Below the pieces are notes generated by a model. The model ran no database searches. It was not told the origin of the DNA and saw only the letters and a list, made by a program, of their open reading frames with translations. Below are positions 34,655 to 44,313 of a stretch of DNA of 64,000 nucleotides, piece after piece (the first letter of the stretch is position 1; every line of letters starts with the position of its first letter). Position numbers and translations under genes: made by a program. This DNA is from Gimesia fumaroli (lineage in GTDB: Bacteria > Planctomycetota > Planctomycetia > Planctomycetales > Planctomycetaceae): assembly GCF_007754425.1 (NCBI RefSeq), contig NZ_CP037452.1, positions 7,640,374 through 7,704,373 on the forward strand. Direction: 5' to 3'.

Positions 34655-34862
34655 AGCTCGGTTACTTTTTGAAGTAGACAGAGATGTAGATCGATACAAT
34701 TTTATGTGACTCTCCGAGAACCTTAGCTTACAAAAAACAACATCACCGTACTTTGAGTGGAATAAATATCCCCATCCGAGTATAAAACCCCACACCAGAA
34801 TCAACACAATCCTCGTATCCCCTGTAAACGGCCTTTCAGTTTTTACCGTGGGACGTGTATAC

Positions 34863-34897
34863 AAAAAAGGCCGACGCACCATGAAATGCGTCGGCCT
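34863..34897 (-). terminator. Rho-independent terminator of the FKBP gene
   Basis: AGGCCGACGCA (34868-34878) pairs with TGCGTCGGCCT (34887-34897), eleven pairs with an eight-base loop. On the minus strand it is followed by TTTTTTGT. It begins 34 bases after the FKBP stop codon. Confidence 0.92.
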
Positions 34898-34930
34898 GAG
34901 AGTTGTTTATTGAGTTTCCTCTAAAACAAA

Positions 34931-35647
34931 TCAGTTAACTTTCAGTAATTCAATGTCGAAGATAAGGACTTCGTTTGGCCCGATATCAGGACCTGAACCG
35001 CGGGTTCCGTATGCCAGATCGCTGGGAATATACAGCTGCCATTTATCTCCTTCTTTCATCAGCTGCAGGGCTTCTGTCCAACCACTGATCACACCACTAA
35101 CCGGAAACGTTGCTGGCTGTTTTCGTTTGTAAGAACTATCAAACTCTTTTCCATTGATCAAAGTTCCACGATAATGTGTGGTGACTCTGTCATTCGGACC
35201 GGGAGTCTTTCCTGTTCCCTTCTTAATGACTTTGTACTGCAGACCACTTTTCGTTGTCTTCACGCCTTCTTTCTTGGCATTCGCTGCCAGAAACTGTTTT
35301 CCTTTTGCAACGTTTTCCGCTTGTGCTTTTTTCATTTTTGCTGCCTGCTGATCGCGTAATTCCTGCTGGAAAGCAATCAAGGTGGCACGGATTTCTTCTT
35401 CGGTCATCTGTGGTTTTTGTTTGGTCATGGCATCAAGAATGCCTTTGACCAGAATTTGTGGGTCGACGTCTAACTGATCCCGCATCAGATTTTGCCCCAG
35501 ATTGTAGCCAATCCCGTAACTGACTTTCTGTTTCTGGTCTTTTAAGGCGGATTTACCGGAACCTGCTTTTTCGTTCTGCGCGTTCGCTAGTTGGGCAAAT
35601 CCAAACAACGCAATACATAAACAGGCAGAGAGATGCCATTTCGACAT
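34931..35647 (-). CDS. Secreted FKBP-type peptidyl-prolyl isomerase (FkpA/Mip-like)
   Basis: A 238-residue protein with a signal peptide (CLCIALFGFAQLANAQN, cleavage near residue 23). A helical FKBP_N dimerisation domain (YGIGYNLGQNLMRDQLDVDP) and a long helix follow. The C-terminal FKBP domain (about 135-238) has GLQYKVIKKGTG, VTTHYRGTLINGKEFDSSY and PSDLAYGTRG. FkpA-like proteins fold periplasmic and outer-membrane proteins. The start at 35647 has AAAGGTTG upstream; a longer frame to 35698 would hide the signal peptide. Confidence 0.92.
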   Translation of the reverse strand: MSKWHLSACLCIALFGFAQLANAQNEKAGSGKSALKDQKQKVSYGIGYNLGQNLMRDQLDVDPQILVKGILDAMTKQKPQMTEEEIRATLIAFQQELRDQQAAKMKKAQAENVAKGKQFLAANAKKEGVKTTKSGLQYKVIKKGTGKTPGPNDRVTTHYRGTLINGKEFDSSYKRKQPATFPVSGVISGWTEALQLMKEGDKWQLYIPSDLAYGTRGSGPDIGPNEVLIFDIELLKVN

Positions 35648-35906
35648 AGGAACAACCTTTCGGTGAAGAATGAAAATAATGTTAAAGGGGGTAACCATAC
35701 GGGACGGCGAGATCCGGATAGCCGCGGTCGACGTCCGGATTAGCAGGTGATGTATTGCATGGTGTCCTCTTTCGGAGAGGAACTTCGACTTAAATCAAGT
35801 TAATGATTATACGTAAGTCTCCCGTAAAGTGTCTACAATAAACGGCAATTCGCCTGTAAAACAGCGTTTTCTGTCACAGGCGGTCCGGTTGCAACCTCTG
35901 TCCATC

Positions 35907-37139
35907 TTAACGGACTACGTTCTGAAAACGCGTCACCGCTTCATTGATATTATCTCTGCTGTTGAAAGCACTTAGGCGGAAATATCCTTCACCGGCAGCG
36001 CCAAATCCACTGCCCGGAGTACCGACCAGATGTGCTTTTTGCAACAATTCGTCAAAGAAGTCCCAACTGGACGCATCCCCGGGTGTTTTGAGCCAGACAT
36101 AAGGAGCATTGACGCCACCGTAAACTGAAATCCCCACCGATTCCAAACCTTCTCGCAGCAGGCGGGCATTTTCCAGATAGAATGCGATCAATGACTGAAT
36201 CTGCTGTTTGCCCTGCTCAGAGTAAGCAGCTTCCGCCCCTTTCTGAATGATGTAAGACACACCATTGAACTTGGTGCAGTGGCGTCGATTCCAGAGAGGA
36301 TGAATGTCTGTTGTCACGCCCGCTGCCGTCTTTCCTTTTAATTCTTTGGGAACGACGGTGAATGCACAACGGGTTCCGGTGAAGCCGGCGTTCTTACTGA
36401 AACTGCGGAATTCAATTGCGACTTCTTTGGCTCCCTCAATCTCATAAATAGAGTGTGGGATTTCATCGTCAGTAATAAAAGCTTCATAGGCAGCATCAAA
36501 GAAAATGATCGACCCGTTTGCTTTGGCATAATCAACCCATTGTTTGAGGGTTTCTTTGGTCGCAACCGTTCCCGTGGGGTTATTCGGATAACAGAGATAA
36601 ATCAGATCAACGGGTGAATCAGGCAAAGCCGGGACAAAGTTATTCTCGGCAGTAACAGGCAGATAAGTCAAACCTGCATACCGTCCACTTTCATCTGCTT
36701 CACCCGTGCGCCCGGTCATCACGTTGGTATCAACATAAACGGGATAAACGGGGTCTGTCACAGCGACTTTATTCTCAGCACCAAAAATATCGAGGATATT
36801 TCCCGTGTCACACTTCGAACCATCGGAGACAAAAATTTCGTCTGCGGAAATATCAACACCCCGCGACTGAAAATCATTTTTCGCGATGGCATCTCTCAAA
36901 AACGCATAACCCTGTTCGGGACCATAACCACGAAACGTCTCCGGATTTCCCATCTCATCGATGGCAGCGTGCATGGCTTCCCGGATCGCGGGCGGCAATG
37001 GCTCGGTCACATCACCAATACCCAGTTTGATCACCGCCGCACTCGGGTTCTCTTCGCAAAACTTGTTGACACGACGTCCGATTTCCGGAAACAGATACCC
37101 CGCTTTGAGCTTCAGGTAGTGATCATTAATCAAAGCCAT
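35907..37139 (-). CDS. dapL: LL-diaminopimelate aminotransferase
   Basis: DapL converts tetrahydrodipicolinate directly to LL-diaminopimelate with glutamate as amino donor, bypassing the acylation steps of lysine and peptidoglycan synthesis. The 410-residue PLP enzyme begins [20 protein letters not shown]. It has [46 protein letters not shown] and the cofactor Lys249 in [15 protein letters not shown], all typical of the family. Length (about 410) is normal. GAGGCGTGAA before the ATG at 37139 supports the start; a longer frame to 37289 is unlikely. DapL use fits planctomycetes, which make a DAP-type peptidoglycan. Confidence 0.95.
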   Translation of the reverse strand: MALINDHYLKLKAGYLFPEIGRRVNKFCEENPSAAVIKLGIGDVTEPLPPAIREAMHAAIDEMGNPETFRGYGPEQGYAFLRDAIAKNDFQSRGVDISADEIFVSDGSKCDTGNILDIFGAENKVAVTDPVYPVYVDTNVMTGRTGEADESGRYAGLTYLPVTAENNFVPALPDSPVDLIYLCYPNNPTGTVATKETLKQWVDYAKANGSIIFFDAAYEAFITDDEIPHSIYEIEGAKEVAIEFRSFSKNAGFTGTRCAFTVVPKELKGKTAAGVTTDIHPLWNRRHCTKFNGVSYIIQKGAEAAYSEQGKQQIQSLIAFYLENARLLREGLESVGISVYGGVNAPYVWLKTPGDASSWDFFDELLQKAHLVGTPGSGFGAAGEGYFRLSAFNSRDNINEAVTRFQNVVR

Positions 37140-37285
37140 TTCACGCCTCAAATCATAAATAAACAAAACTAGTGTTGGTGAATTATCGAGAAGGATTTTT
37201 TCAAAACCAGAAACGCCGTTGTATTTTGAATTCGGTCGAATTGCAACCGACGCGCACAGGAGAGACGGCTTTTCACCGAAAAGGT

Positions 37286-38647
37286 TCAATTCTCTATCTT
37301 CTCCGAACTGGCATTTTCATCCACATCAAAGGGGCGCGGCAACGCATTGAACCAGAACCGCTTTGTCAGTGGCTCAATTTGTGTTAAGCCTGTGTAATCA
37401 CTAATTTTGCGCTTACCTGTGAACCGATGAGCTGCGCTTTCGAACAGCAATTTGACTTGCGGTTGCTCTGAGTCGTTCTCCAATTCCTGATCCGTCATTC
37501 TGCTGACCGCGATGGCCACACCCAATTGAAAGCGAGCCTGGGGATAGATGGGGGCACCGAGTTCGACCAGCGACCAGCGATCAACGCGAACTCGACACCA
37601 GGAACTCAGCGGACGAGGTGGATCAACAAACGACTGGAGTGCAGGGGGGAGCTGCGATTTTGCTTCTTCATCAACCAGCAGTGTCACACGATCATGCGAA
37701 CTCGCGTACAATCCCCAGGCAGGCCAGTGATCGAAATATCCGGTTGGTTCTAAAAAGGGCGCCAGTATCACAAACCAGGCGATCGCCAGGATGCCTTTTT
37801 CTTTTCCGGAACAATGTTTCCAAGACAGGCTGATTTCAGAATGATCAATGGATGCCTCTCCTGATCTTGCCCGGCTCAGCACTCCACTAAACAGGATCAG
37901 ATCCTGCAGAATGAAATAAATATTCCAGATAAGAACGCCTCCATGGTGATTCATTCCCCAGGGACCGACGGCAAGAATAAGACAAACATGCATGGATACC
38001 GCAGCCCAGAGTGTCCATCGGCGGGTACGGGGAATGAACAAACCTACGGCTATCAAAAATTCGGCAATCGGAAAGGAAGCAGAGATCAGGGTTAAGGTAC
38101 GCTCTGACCAGTATGCCGTCGACACCCCAATTCCGGTAAAGAGACCTTTGACTAACTGCGGCCCCAACGTCTGCACAAAACTGGCATCGCACTTGGAGAT
38201 CGCGGAATAGAAATAAATGCTGATCACAAACAGCCGAAACAGTCGCACAGCCCGCAGCGGTTTCAGACAGGTCAGCAATAGAAAAGCGATTGCAAACTGA
38301 TAAGCCCAAGGTTGAAGTCGATGCTGGTCAAACGCGATTGAAATCAGGAATGCGAAAAAAAACAGACCACCGCATATTTGTTGGCCTGATTCCCAGATCT
38401 CCTGATTCCGCCTTGGCCGAACCCATGAAGCAAAGACCATTCCCAGAATCAACAAACTTGAGATGACCATCGTGGTCAACGTCAGCCAGTCTACCCAGGT
38501 CGGCAGGTTAAAAATGAAAGGGAATAAAGGGACCTGAGGAAATACCGTTTGCGGTGCCCAGAGCCGCCAGGTATTAAAAAGCATCCCCAGCGAGAAACAT
38601 GCCAGAATGATTTTCAGTAATCGTAATTGAAGCTTCGCGTGTGACAT
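37286..38647 (-). CDS. Polytopic membrane protein, HTTM/DoxX-like
   Basis: A 453-residue protein with about eight membrane helices in the first 260 residues. Hydrophobic runs start at [15 protein letters not shown] and [19 protein letters not shown], and again around [11 protein letters not shown]. The segment [20 protein letters not shown] and the motif [13 protein letters not shown] recall HTTM or vitamin-K-carboxylase-like and MauE/DoxX-like membrane proteins. The C-terminal about 130 residues look soluble ([20 protein letters not shown]). No catalytic signature of a true carboxylase is clear, so the role is unknown. The gene overlaps an unused N-terminal extension of dapL by a few bases. 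Confidence 0.7.
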   Translation of the reverse strand: MSHAKLQLRLLKIILACFSLGMLFNTWRLWAPQTVFPQVPLFPFIFNLPTWVDWLTLTTMVISSLLILGMVFASWVRPRRNQEIWESGQQICGGLFFFAFLISIAFDQHRLQPWAYQFAIAFLLLTCLKPLRAVRLFRLFVISIYFYSAISKCDASFVQTLGPQLVKGLFTGIGVSTAYWSERTLTLISASFPIAEFLIAVGLFIPRTRRWTLWAAVSMHVCLILAVGPWGMNHHGGVLIWNIYFILQDLILFSGVLSRARSGEASIDHSEISLSWKHCSGKEKGILAIAWFVILAPFLEPTGYFDHWPAWGLYASSHDRVTLLVDEEAKSQLPPALQSFVDPPRPLSSWCRVRVDRWSLVELGAPIYPQARFQLGVAIAVSRMTDQELENDSEQPQVKLLFESAAHRFTGKRKISDYTGLTQIEPLTKRFWFNALPRPFDVDENASSEKIEN

Positions 38648-38746
38648 GGATTGGGATCGCCGTTTTTGCGCTTATTATAACGACCGACGATGAATATCAC
38701 CGCGCTCTGACAGAGACACTCAGGAAAAAACCGATGAATCAACTGC

Positions 38747-39823
38747 TTAATTGAGTGAGCCTAAAATGATTCCCGTTGATTCCTGATCCTCGTAAACGAG
38801 TTGTACCTCGGTGCCCGGATCATTCGAACCACGCCGTACCAGCGCCATCGCGACGGCAGGATACCTTCCATACGATCTGGCAGAAGAAGAAATGATACCC
38901 ACCTCCTGTTGATCATCGGCGTTTTTCACAACCACTTTTGTTCCCGCGGGAGGAATCCAGGCCTGATCAAGACCAATGGCTCGCAGCTCTCGATTTACGT
39001 GACCTAGTGAATCAATTCGCGCAATCGGTTCCTGTCCCAGATAGCAGCCTTTTTTGAATGAAATCGCACGCTCCGTTCGATTTACTTCCTGAGCCAGATT
39101 CTCTTCTGAAAGATCAATTCCATATGTGGGGAATACGGATTCAATGCGAAGTGCCTGGAAAACGTCTTGACCTGCCGGCGTTGCACCCGATTCAAGCAGA
39201 CTTGTCCACAAATCAGAAATTTTGCCATACAGCAGACAACAAAGGTACCCAGGCTGTTGGAGCCAGTCGACACGTCGTATCGTCAAATTGCTATCATCAT
39301 CCGTCACACGTAACTGTTGATTTACCGTAAGAGACTCCACTGGGAATCCTGTTCGACAGAGAATGTCGGTTGATTCCGGGCCGCTCAAATACAGATTGCC
39401 ATACTCTGGAGATCGCATTTCAAAATTGGCATCTTCCAGAATGATATAACGATCCAGGTGTTTGATAATCGCGGTACTTTCTCCCGGTGCGGTATCAATC
39501 CAGATCGACTCTTCATGATTGAAGGCAAAGATGTGACCAAGAATACGGCTCTGAACATTGGTAATAAATGCCTCGCAACCCTGATCTTGCTGTAAATTCT
39601 TGATGTCGTTCGTACAAAAATTATGCAGGAATTTCTCTCGATCTTTACCCTTTAATTCTAGTTGATCACGATGAGTCAGGTCGAACAGCGCGGCACTTTC
39701 ATGCGCGCTCTGATACTCTTTTTCTGGCGCCCCAAAATCTGAAGCAAGTGGATGAAATTGTTCAAGATCTTGAAAGACCGCACCTTTTGATTGTTGAAGT
39801 GTCTGGAATTGGCGTAATGGCAT
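38747..39823 (-). CDS. ygfZ: YgfZ/GcvT-like folate-binding protein (Fe-S cluster biogenesis)
   Basis: YgfZ-type proteins bind tetrahydrofolate and support repair or synthesis of Fe-S enzymes. The 358-residue protein has an aminomethyltransferase-like fold, with FDLTHRDQLELKGKDREKFL at the N-terminus, FCTNDIKNLQQDQGCEAFIT and VQSRILGHIFAF. The family hallmark GCYLGQEPIARIDSLGHVNR carries the conserved cysteine. The C-terminal domain starts near GLDQAWIPPAG. The start at 39823 gives a normal N-terminus; an upstream extension to 40036 is hydrophobic but not family-like. Confidence 0.9.
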   Translation of the reverse strand: MPLRQFQTLQQSKGAVFQDLEQFHPLASDFGAPEKEYQSAHESAALFDLTHRDQLELKGKDREKFLHNFCTNDIKNLQQDQGCEAFITNVQSRILGHIFAFNHEESIWIDTAPGESTAIIKHLDRYIILEDANFEMRSPEYGNLYLSGPESTDILCRTGFPVESLTVNQQLRVTDDDSNLTIRRVDWLQQPGYLCCLLYGKISDLWTSLLESGATPAGQDVFQALRIESVFPTYGIDLSEENLAQEVNRTERAISFKKGCYLGQEPIARIDSLGHVNRELRAIGLDQAWIPPAGTKVVVKNADDQQEVGIISSSARSYGRYPAVAMALVRRGSNDPGTEVQLVYEDQESTGIILGSLN

Positions 39824-40104
39824 TCGGTTTCCACGCAAACAGTTTGAGAAGGGAATGAAATAGAATAATGATAAATAAGTAAGAATGACGCATTGGAAGA
39901 ACTCCGCATAAGAGTTCTTCCGCTGAAGCAGAATCTGAATCTGGTTGCAGTATAAATACATGGACAGATATGGAGATAAGAAATGCTCTCTTATCTCTTT
40001 TGGAGAAGGGTTCTGTTTAAAGAAGTGGGGTTGCAAAATTCATTCTATGAAGCGGCCTGCTTTTTTCAAGAAAAAACTTTGCCCGAATCAAATGGATTCG
40101 AAGA

Positions 40105-41331
40105 CTACTCGATTTTTTCAATCTTCAAGTTATCGACGTTCAGTACTCCAATACCACCATTGAGCCCCAGCTGAATCACTGCCTCCCGCGTCTGCGGGGG
40201 GATCGGAATCTTTTTTGACTGCAGATGCCATTCACGACTTCCGATCCACGGGCCAATATATGCCTGTCCAATATTCCGACGAATCTTATCATAAAAATGG
40301 ATAATAAAACCGGGCTTTTGAAAGTTTTCAGCTCCCTGAGCTGTGTTCAAATAATTTACTTGAAGACTGATCTCGATCGCATGGACTTTGGAACCATCAA
40401 TGGCCATTCCCTGCAACATTTGTGATAACCTTCCTGGAGTATCATTTTCAAATTGCAGATAGTGGCTTCCCTCAGGAGCATTGACGTTGATCCTGTTTAC
40501 ACGACGTTGGTAGTGCCAGTTATCAACTTTTTTGTCATTGTTCGCATCGATTTCAAAACCGCCATTGATGATTTCCGGCTTCAGGGGATTCGGTTTGACT
40601 TCACGTTTTTCTTCCGAACGACCCGTCATCGGTACAAATAACGTCGGGATGAGCCGTTTATGCTTCAATTCTCCCTGTTCTTTCTGAAAGAGATGGAAGA
40701 CCTGTTGATATCGCTCTCCCAGAGGAATCAACAACATGCCGCCTTCTTTCAACTGATCGATTAAAGGTTTAGGTACTTTTTCCGGAGAGCAGGTGACGAT
40801 GATCTTGTCGAATGGTGCTTCTTCTGGCCAGCCAAGATAACCATCACCGATTCGCGTGTGAACGTTGTCATATTTCAACCGTTTCAACCGTACGGCCGCT
40901 TTCTTTCCGAGCCCTTCCACAATTTCGATGGTATAGACATCTTTCACCAGACCCGAAAGTATCGCCGCCTGATAACCACTGCCTGTGCCGATTTCAAGTA
41001 CTTTGTCATCAGGCTGTGGATCGATGGTTTCTGTCATGTACGCGACGACATAGGGTGGAGAAATCGTCTGCTTATAGCCAATCGGCAATGCCAGATCCTG
41101 ATAAGCCAGGTTTTTCATGTTGGAACTGACAAATTCATGGCGGGGAACCTGCTTCATGGAAGAAAGTACGCGCGGGTTTTTGATTCCTTCCCCCTCTATA
41201 TATCGGGTCACCATTTCATGACGCAGATTCCGAAAATAGGCGCTGCTCTGTGCAAATGCTGACTCTGGAGAAATTCCTATCGTAAAGCTGGCTAAAATGT
41301 TGACGATTAAGAAGGAAATGATTCGCTTCAT
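40105..41331 (-). CDS. pcm: Secreted protein-L-isoaspartate O-methyltransferase with extra C-terminal domain
   Basis: PCMT methylates isoaspartate in aged proteins, starting their repair, using S-adenosylmethionine. The 408-residue protein has a signal peptide (about 1-27, ending FAQSS), so it should act outside the cytoplasm, which is unusual. The catalytic domain (about 35-245) has RHEFVSSNMKNLAYQDLALP, the SAM loop VLEIGTGSGYQAAIL and GDGYLGWPEEAPFDKIIVTC. The last about 150 residues form a beta-sandwich-like domain (NGGFEIDANNDKKVDNWHYQ, ending LNVDNLKIEKIE), similar to carbohydrate-binding or adhesin modules. AGAGGTTCTCTG before 41331 supports the start. Confidence 0.88.
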   Translation of the reverse strand: MKRIISFLIVNILASFTIGISPESAFAQSSAYFRNLRHEMVTRYIEGEGIKNPRVLSSMKQVPRHEFVSSNMKNLAYQDLALPIGYKQTISPPYVVAYMTETIDPQPDDKVLEIGTGSGYQAAILSGLVKDVYTIEIVEGLGKKAAVRLKRLKYDNVHTRIGDGYLGWPEEAPFDKIIVTCSPEKVPKPLIDQLKEGGMLLIPLGERYQQVFHLFQKEQGELKHKRLIPTLFVPMTGRSEEKREVKPNPLKPEIINGGFEIDANNDKKVDNWHYQRRVNRINVNAPEGSHYLQFENDTPGRLSQMLQGMAIDGSKVHAIEISLQVNYLNTAQGAENFQKPGFIIHFYDKIRRNIGQAYIGPWIGSREWHLQSKKIPIPPQTREAVIQLGLNGGIGVLNVDNLKIEKIE

Positions 41332-41551
41332 CAGAGAACCTCTTTGCAGATTTTGCTGTGAGTTTTCGCGATTTAAAACGGAAATTATCATAAATTATAG
41401 CACTAGGAGGTGACCTGAGTTAATGTCGATTTCTCAATAAGTGACGATGACTCAAGAGATTGAATACGGAATGTACAATTTCTATCTACACAGAAAAGAA
41501 AATTCGTTATGATTCGTGAATTAAGCCTGTTTTCGAATGATCTTTGAGCGG

Positions 41552-42355
41552 ATGGACTCCAGTCTGATGTACGTGTTACGCGAAACAACCATTTTTTGCA
41601 CTCTCTGCGTTGTACTCTTGTTACAAGGATGTGGATCGGCCGATTCTCCGTCTGTAGAGAAACCGATTGAGACTTCGAGCATTGAACACGATTCGAAAAT
41701 AACGATTTCTGAAGATGTCACCATAACTGTCCCCCCTGAAGACCCGCAACGCGAAGTCAAAGAAGTATTCCAGAAACTGCTGACGAATCGACTGGAACCT
41801 GATCCTGACGAATGGAAAAAAGCCGACAAGCAGTTAACGGCCTTTGGAAAAACGGCTGTCCCGACGTTGACCACTGAGATGTCCAACTCTGACCCTTCAG
41901 CACGTGAGCTGGCCAGCATGTATCTAGCCAGTTTGGGCCCGGAAGCGAAAGAGGCAGCACCAGTTCTGGAACAAGCACTGCAGGATGAGTCACCATTTAC
42001 ACAAGTCAATGCAGCATCAACGCTTACACATTTTCCTGAATATCGCGATAAGGCCATTCCTGTATTGATCAGCCTGACCAAACATACCGACGCTAATACC
42101 CGTCTTACCGCGATTTACGCTCTGGGAAGCCTGGAATCTCATGAGGAAGCACAACTGCAAGCCATCAAAGCAGCCCTCAATGACTCTGACAGCGATGTCC
42201 AGTTAGCAGCGATCAAGGTACTCGGTCAGATCGGAGATCCTGCAAAAGAGACTTTAACCGATCTGCAGACACTGATTGATAACAGTGAAACTGATGAAAT
42301 TCTGAGAGAAGCAGCTCTTTCCTCAAAATCGCAGATTGAACAGGCAAAGCAATAG
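41552..42355 (+). CDS. HEAT-repeat lipoprotein
   Basis: A 267-residue protein with a lipoprotein signal: a hydrophobic stretch, then LLLQGC with the cysteine near residue 30. A low-complexity linker follows and then about four HEAT-type helical repeats (for example VQLAAIKVLGQIGDPAKETL). HEAT repeats form scaffolds for protein contacts. The start could be 41537, 41552 or 41567; none has a strong ribosome binding site, and the lipobox position fits all of them. It is the last gene before the pilus cluster but is separated from it by 440 bases with a terminator. Confidence 0.8.
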   Translation: MDSSLMYVLRETTIFCTLCVVLLLQGCGSADSPSVEKPIETSSIEHDSKITISEDVTITVPPEDPQREVKEVFQKLLTNRLEPDPDEWKKADKQLTAFGKTAVPTLTTEMSNSDPSARELASMYLASLGPEAKEAAPVLEQALQDESPFTQVNAASTLTHFPEYRDKAIPVLISLTKHTDANTRLTAIYALGSLESHEEAQLQAIKAALNDSDSDVQLAAIKVLGQIGDPAKETLTDLQTLIDNSETDEILREAALSSKSQIEQAKQ

Positions 42356-42797
42356 ATTTCGCTGCCAGCTCAACTCTCTCTCAAATCAAACCAGGCAAAT
42401 ATGACTCATTTGCCTGCCCGCTTACAATGATTATGACGATTTTCCCAAACTCGTCTCTGAGTGAGATTTCCGACATGTATCGGAGAAAATCAATTTTCTG
42501 AAGATCTTCCGCAAATCCGTTTGACTAACGAGACGCGTGACCTACTTTTATTGGCAGAGAGGGACTGCTGACCTCTCAACGCAATCATCTTATCTATTTC
42601 CTCCGCTTCAAATCGAGGCGAGGATCTACAGCGCGGCAAGGAAAGCTGGGAGCTTTGAGGGGACCTTGCCGCGCTCTTTTTGTCTTGAAACCATCTGACT
42701 TGATGGTGCTTGATACACTGGTCACTTCCTGACTTACGAAGGACCATCCGCATGAAGCAAACAGGCACCCTCGAGCAGAATTTTACTGGAACAGCTC
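42356..42797. other. Intergenic region upstream of the pilus cluster
   Basis: About 440 bases with a strong terminator-like hairpin at 42631-42681 and no convincing gene. The promoter of the pilus cluster should lie after that hairpin, between about 42682 and 42797. No clear -35/-10 pair was recognised. Confidence 0.5.
42631..42681 (+). terminator. Strong rho-independent terminator-like hairpin, gene distant
   Basis: GCGCGGCAAGG (42631-42641) pairs with CCTTGCCGCGC (42664-42674). A second stem AAAGC/GCTTT lies inside, and TCTTTTTG follows. It is 275 bases after the stop codon of the HEAT-repeat gene, far for an mRNA end. It may mark the 3' end of an unannotated small RNA. Confidence 0.75.
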
Positions 42798-43403
42798 ATG
42801 GCAACCAGAATACATTGGTTGCAGCGATCCCGCCGCAACGGACTCACACTCGTTGAATCGCTGGTCTCTGTGACAATCACAGCGATTGCCGGAGTTGCTC
42901 TATTCTCAGCGATCGGTGCTTCTCTCGGGGCCAGTTACTCATCATTGAATCATAATGTCGGCACAGGTCTGACAGATCAAATGCTGGAAGAACTCTCGGC
43001 GGTCCGATTCCCCACATCAAGTGACACGCGCCCTCACTCCACTGCAAACCGAAAAGATTTTGATGACCTGGATGATTATCACAACTGGTCGGATTCACCA
43101 CCAAGCAGCAAAAATGGATATCCCTTAGGTCAGGAACCTGTCACGATTCTGGAACGCTATTTGATTACACGGCCCAGTCTGTTGATCCCTGATACAAGTT
43201 TTTTAGACAGACTCAGTCGAGAAGTCACCGTCGAGCGAATCAGACATGACAGCAGCTCAGGCTGGGTTGTGACAAATGATGAAACCGGGTTTCGCCGCGT
43301 CACAGTCACCATCAAACTGGCAATGACGACGGACACAGATTCGCGGAGTCACACGATTTCAGAGGCATCACGAATATTCAGTTATGTACCACTTTCACCC
43401 TGA
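42798..43403 (+). CDS. Type IV pilin-like / GspI-PilV-type minor pseudopilin
   Basis: The 201-residue protein has a short basic leader (MATRIHWLQRSRRNG) and then the prepilin peptidase site and helix LTLVESLVSVTITAIAGVAL. Cleavage is expected after Gly15, leaving Leu1 and Glu5. The soluble domain has no recognisable enzyme motif. It is the first gene of the cluster, and the second overlaps or follows it closely. Such minor pilins initiate pilus or pseudopilus assembly. Confidence 0.85.
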   Translation: MATRIHWLQRSRRNGLTLVESLVSVTITAIAGVALFSAIGASLGASYSSLNHNVGTGLTDQMLEELSAVRFPTSSDTRPHSTANRKDFDDLDDYHNWSDSPPSSKNGYPLGQEPVTILERYLITRPSLLIPDTSFLDRLSREVTVERIRHDSSSGWVVTNDETGFRRVTVTIKLAMTTDTDSRSHTISEASRIFSYVPLSP

Positions 43404-43455
43404 CAATTCGAAAACAGCAACGCACGTCTTATCAGAAGGTCCACTCGTAATTGAG

Positions 43456-44313
43456 ATGGGCCGTGTGCGTTTCTGCGCGGTTCGAACTCGGGTTTCAAGC
43501 AGCGGTTTAACGCTGGTTGAGTTATTGATGGCAATGGCCATCTCCTCCATTCTGGTTGTCGCTTTGGGTGGCATTGTAACGGCCACACAATCTGCCTGGA
43601 AACATACACAGGGTATCGAAGATTCTCAGGCACAAATCACTGCGACATTTGATCGCATTAAAATGATGGTTTCACAAGCGGGCATTTATCAGGTCAGCGG
43701 TCAACCGCCTCAAGTCGGATTGGCAGTAGTCACACATTCCTGGAACAGTGTTGACATCGCCAACACACTTGTTGTGTGGACGGGAGGCCGTAATGGCGGC
43801 ATTAGCGATCAGGGAATCGTGACGCGGCTTCCGAAAATCAACGAATTATTAATCTATACCAGCGACCCCGAGGATGCACACAATCTGATTGAAGTTGCTT
43901 TACCAGACGTTGATTCGTCAATCGATTTCAATAGTTCTTCATTCAACAGCACCATTCGTTCGGCCATCAAATCGAACAGCGCCGAATCAGCATTGTTGAG
44001 CGATCGAATTAAAAGTAGTCAGTTTGTACTGTCAGGTAATCCCTGGGGATCGCCCATCGGAAATATTCGATTTGATATCGTGAAAACCCCTAGTGACAGC
44101 ATTCTGAACGGAATTACACCAGGAACCAGTGACTGGATGAATCTTCCCTGGCCACAGGGAACCACAAGTTCTACGAGTGGATTACGGCTGGTGACGATCA
44201 ACTACGAAATTCAGTTTGAAACAGCAGAACGAACGTCATTGAACGATGTCAACTCACCCACGGCACTTCCGTTTTTTGGTTCCAGTTCGAGGTATTATGC
44301 ATATGCACCTTAA
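43456..44313 (+). CDS. PilW/GspJ-type minor pseudopilin
   Basis: A prepilin of 285 residues from this start, with leader MGRVRFCAVRTRVSSSG and helix LTLVELLMAMAISSILVVAL. The peptidase would cut after Gly17. The globular part carries segments such as VLSGNPWGSPIGNIRFDIV. A longer frame from 43384 (309 residues) overlaps the upstream gene by 20 bases. I prefer 43456 because it gives a normal leader length. The gene overlaps the next one by 17 bases. Confidence 0.8.
   Translation: MGRVRFCAVRTRVSSSGLTLVELLMAMAISSILVVALGGIVTATQSAWKHTQGIEDSQAQITATFDRIKMMVSQAGIYQVSGQPPQVGLAVVTHSWNSVDIANTLVVWTGGRNGGISDQGIVTRLPKINELLIYTSDPEDAHNLIEVALPDVDSSIDFNSSSFNSTIRSAIKSNSAESALLSDRIKSSQFVLSGNPWGSPIGNIRFDIVKTPSDSILNGITPGTSDWMNLPWPQGTTSSTSGLRLVTINYEIQFETAERTSLNDVNSPTALPFFGSSSRYYAYAP

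Noticed and set aside
42490..42768. Minus-strand frame of 92 codons upstream of the pilus cluster
   Set aside because: It spans the terminator hairpin and has no protein-like pattern.
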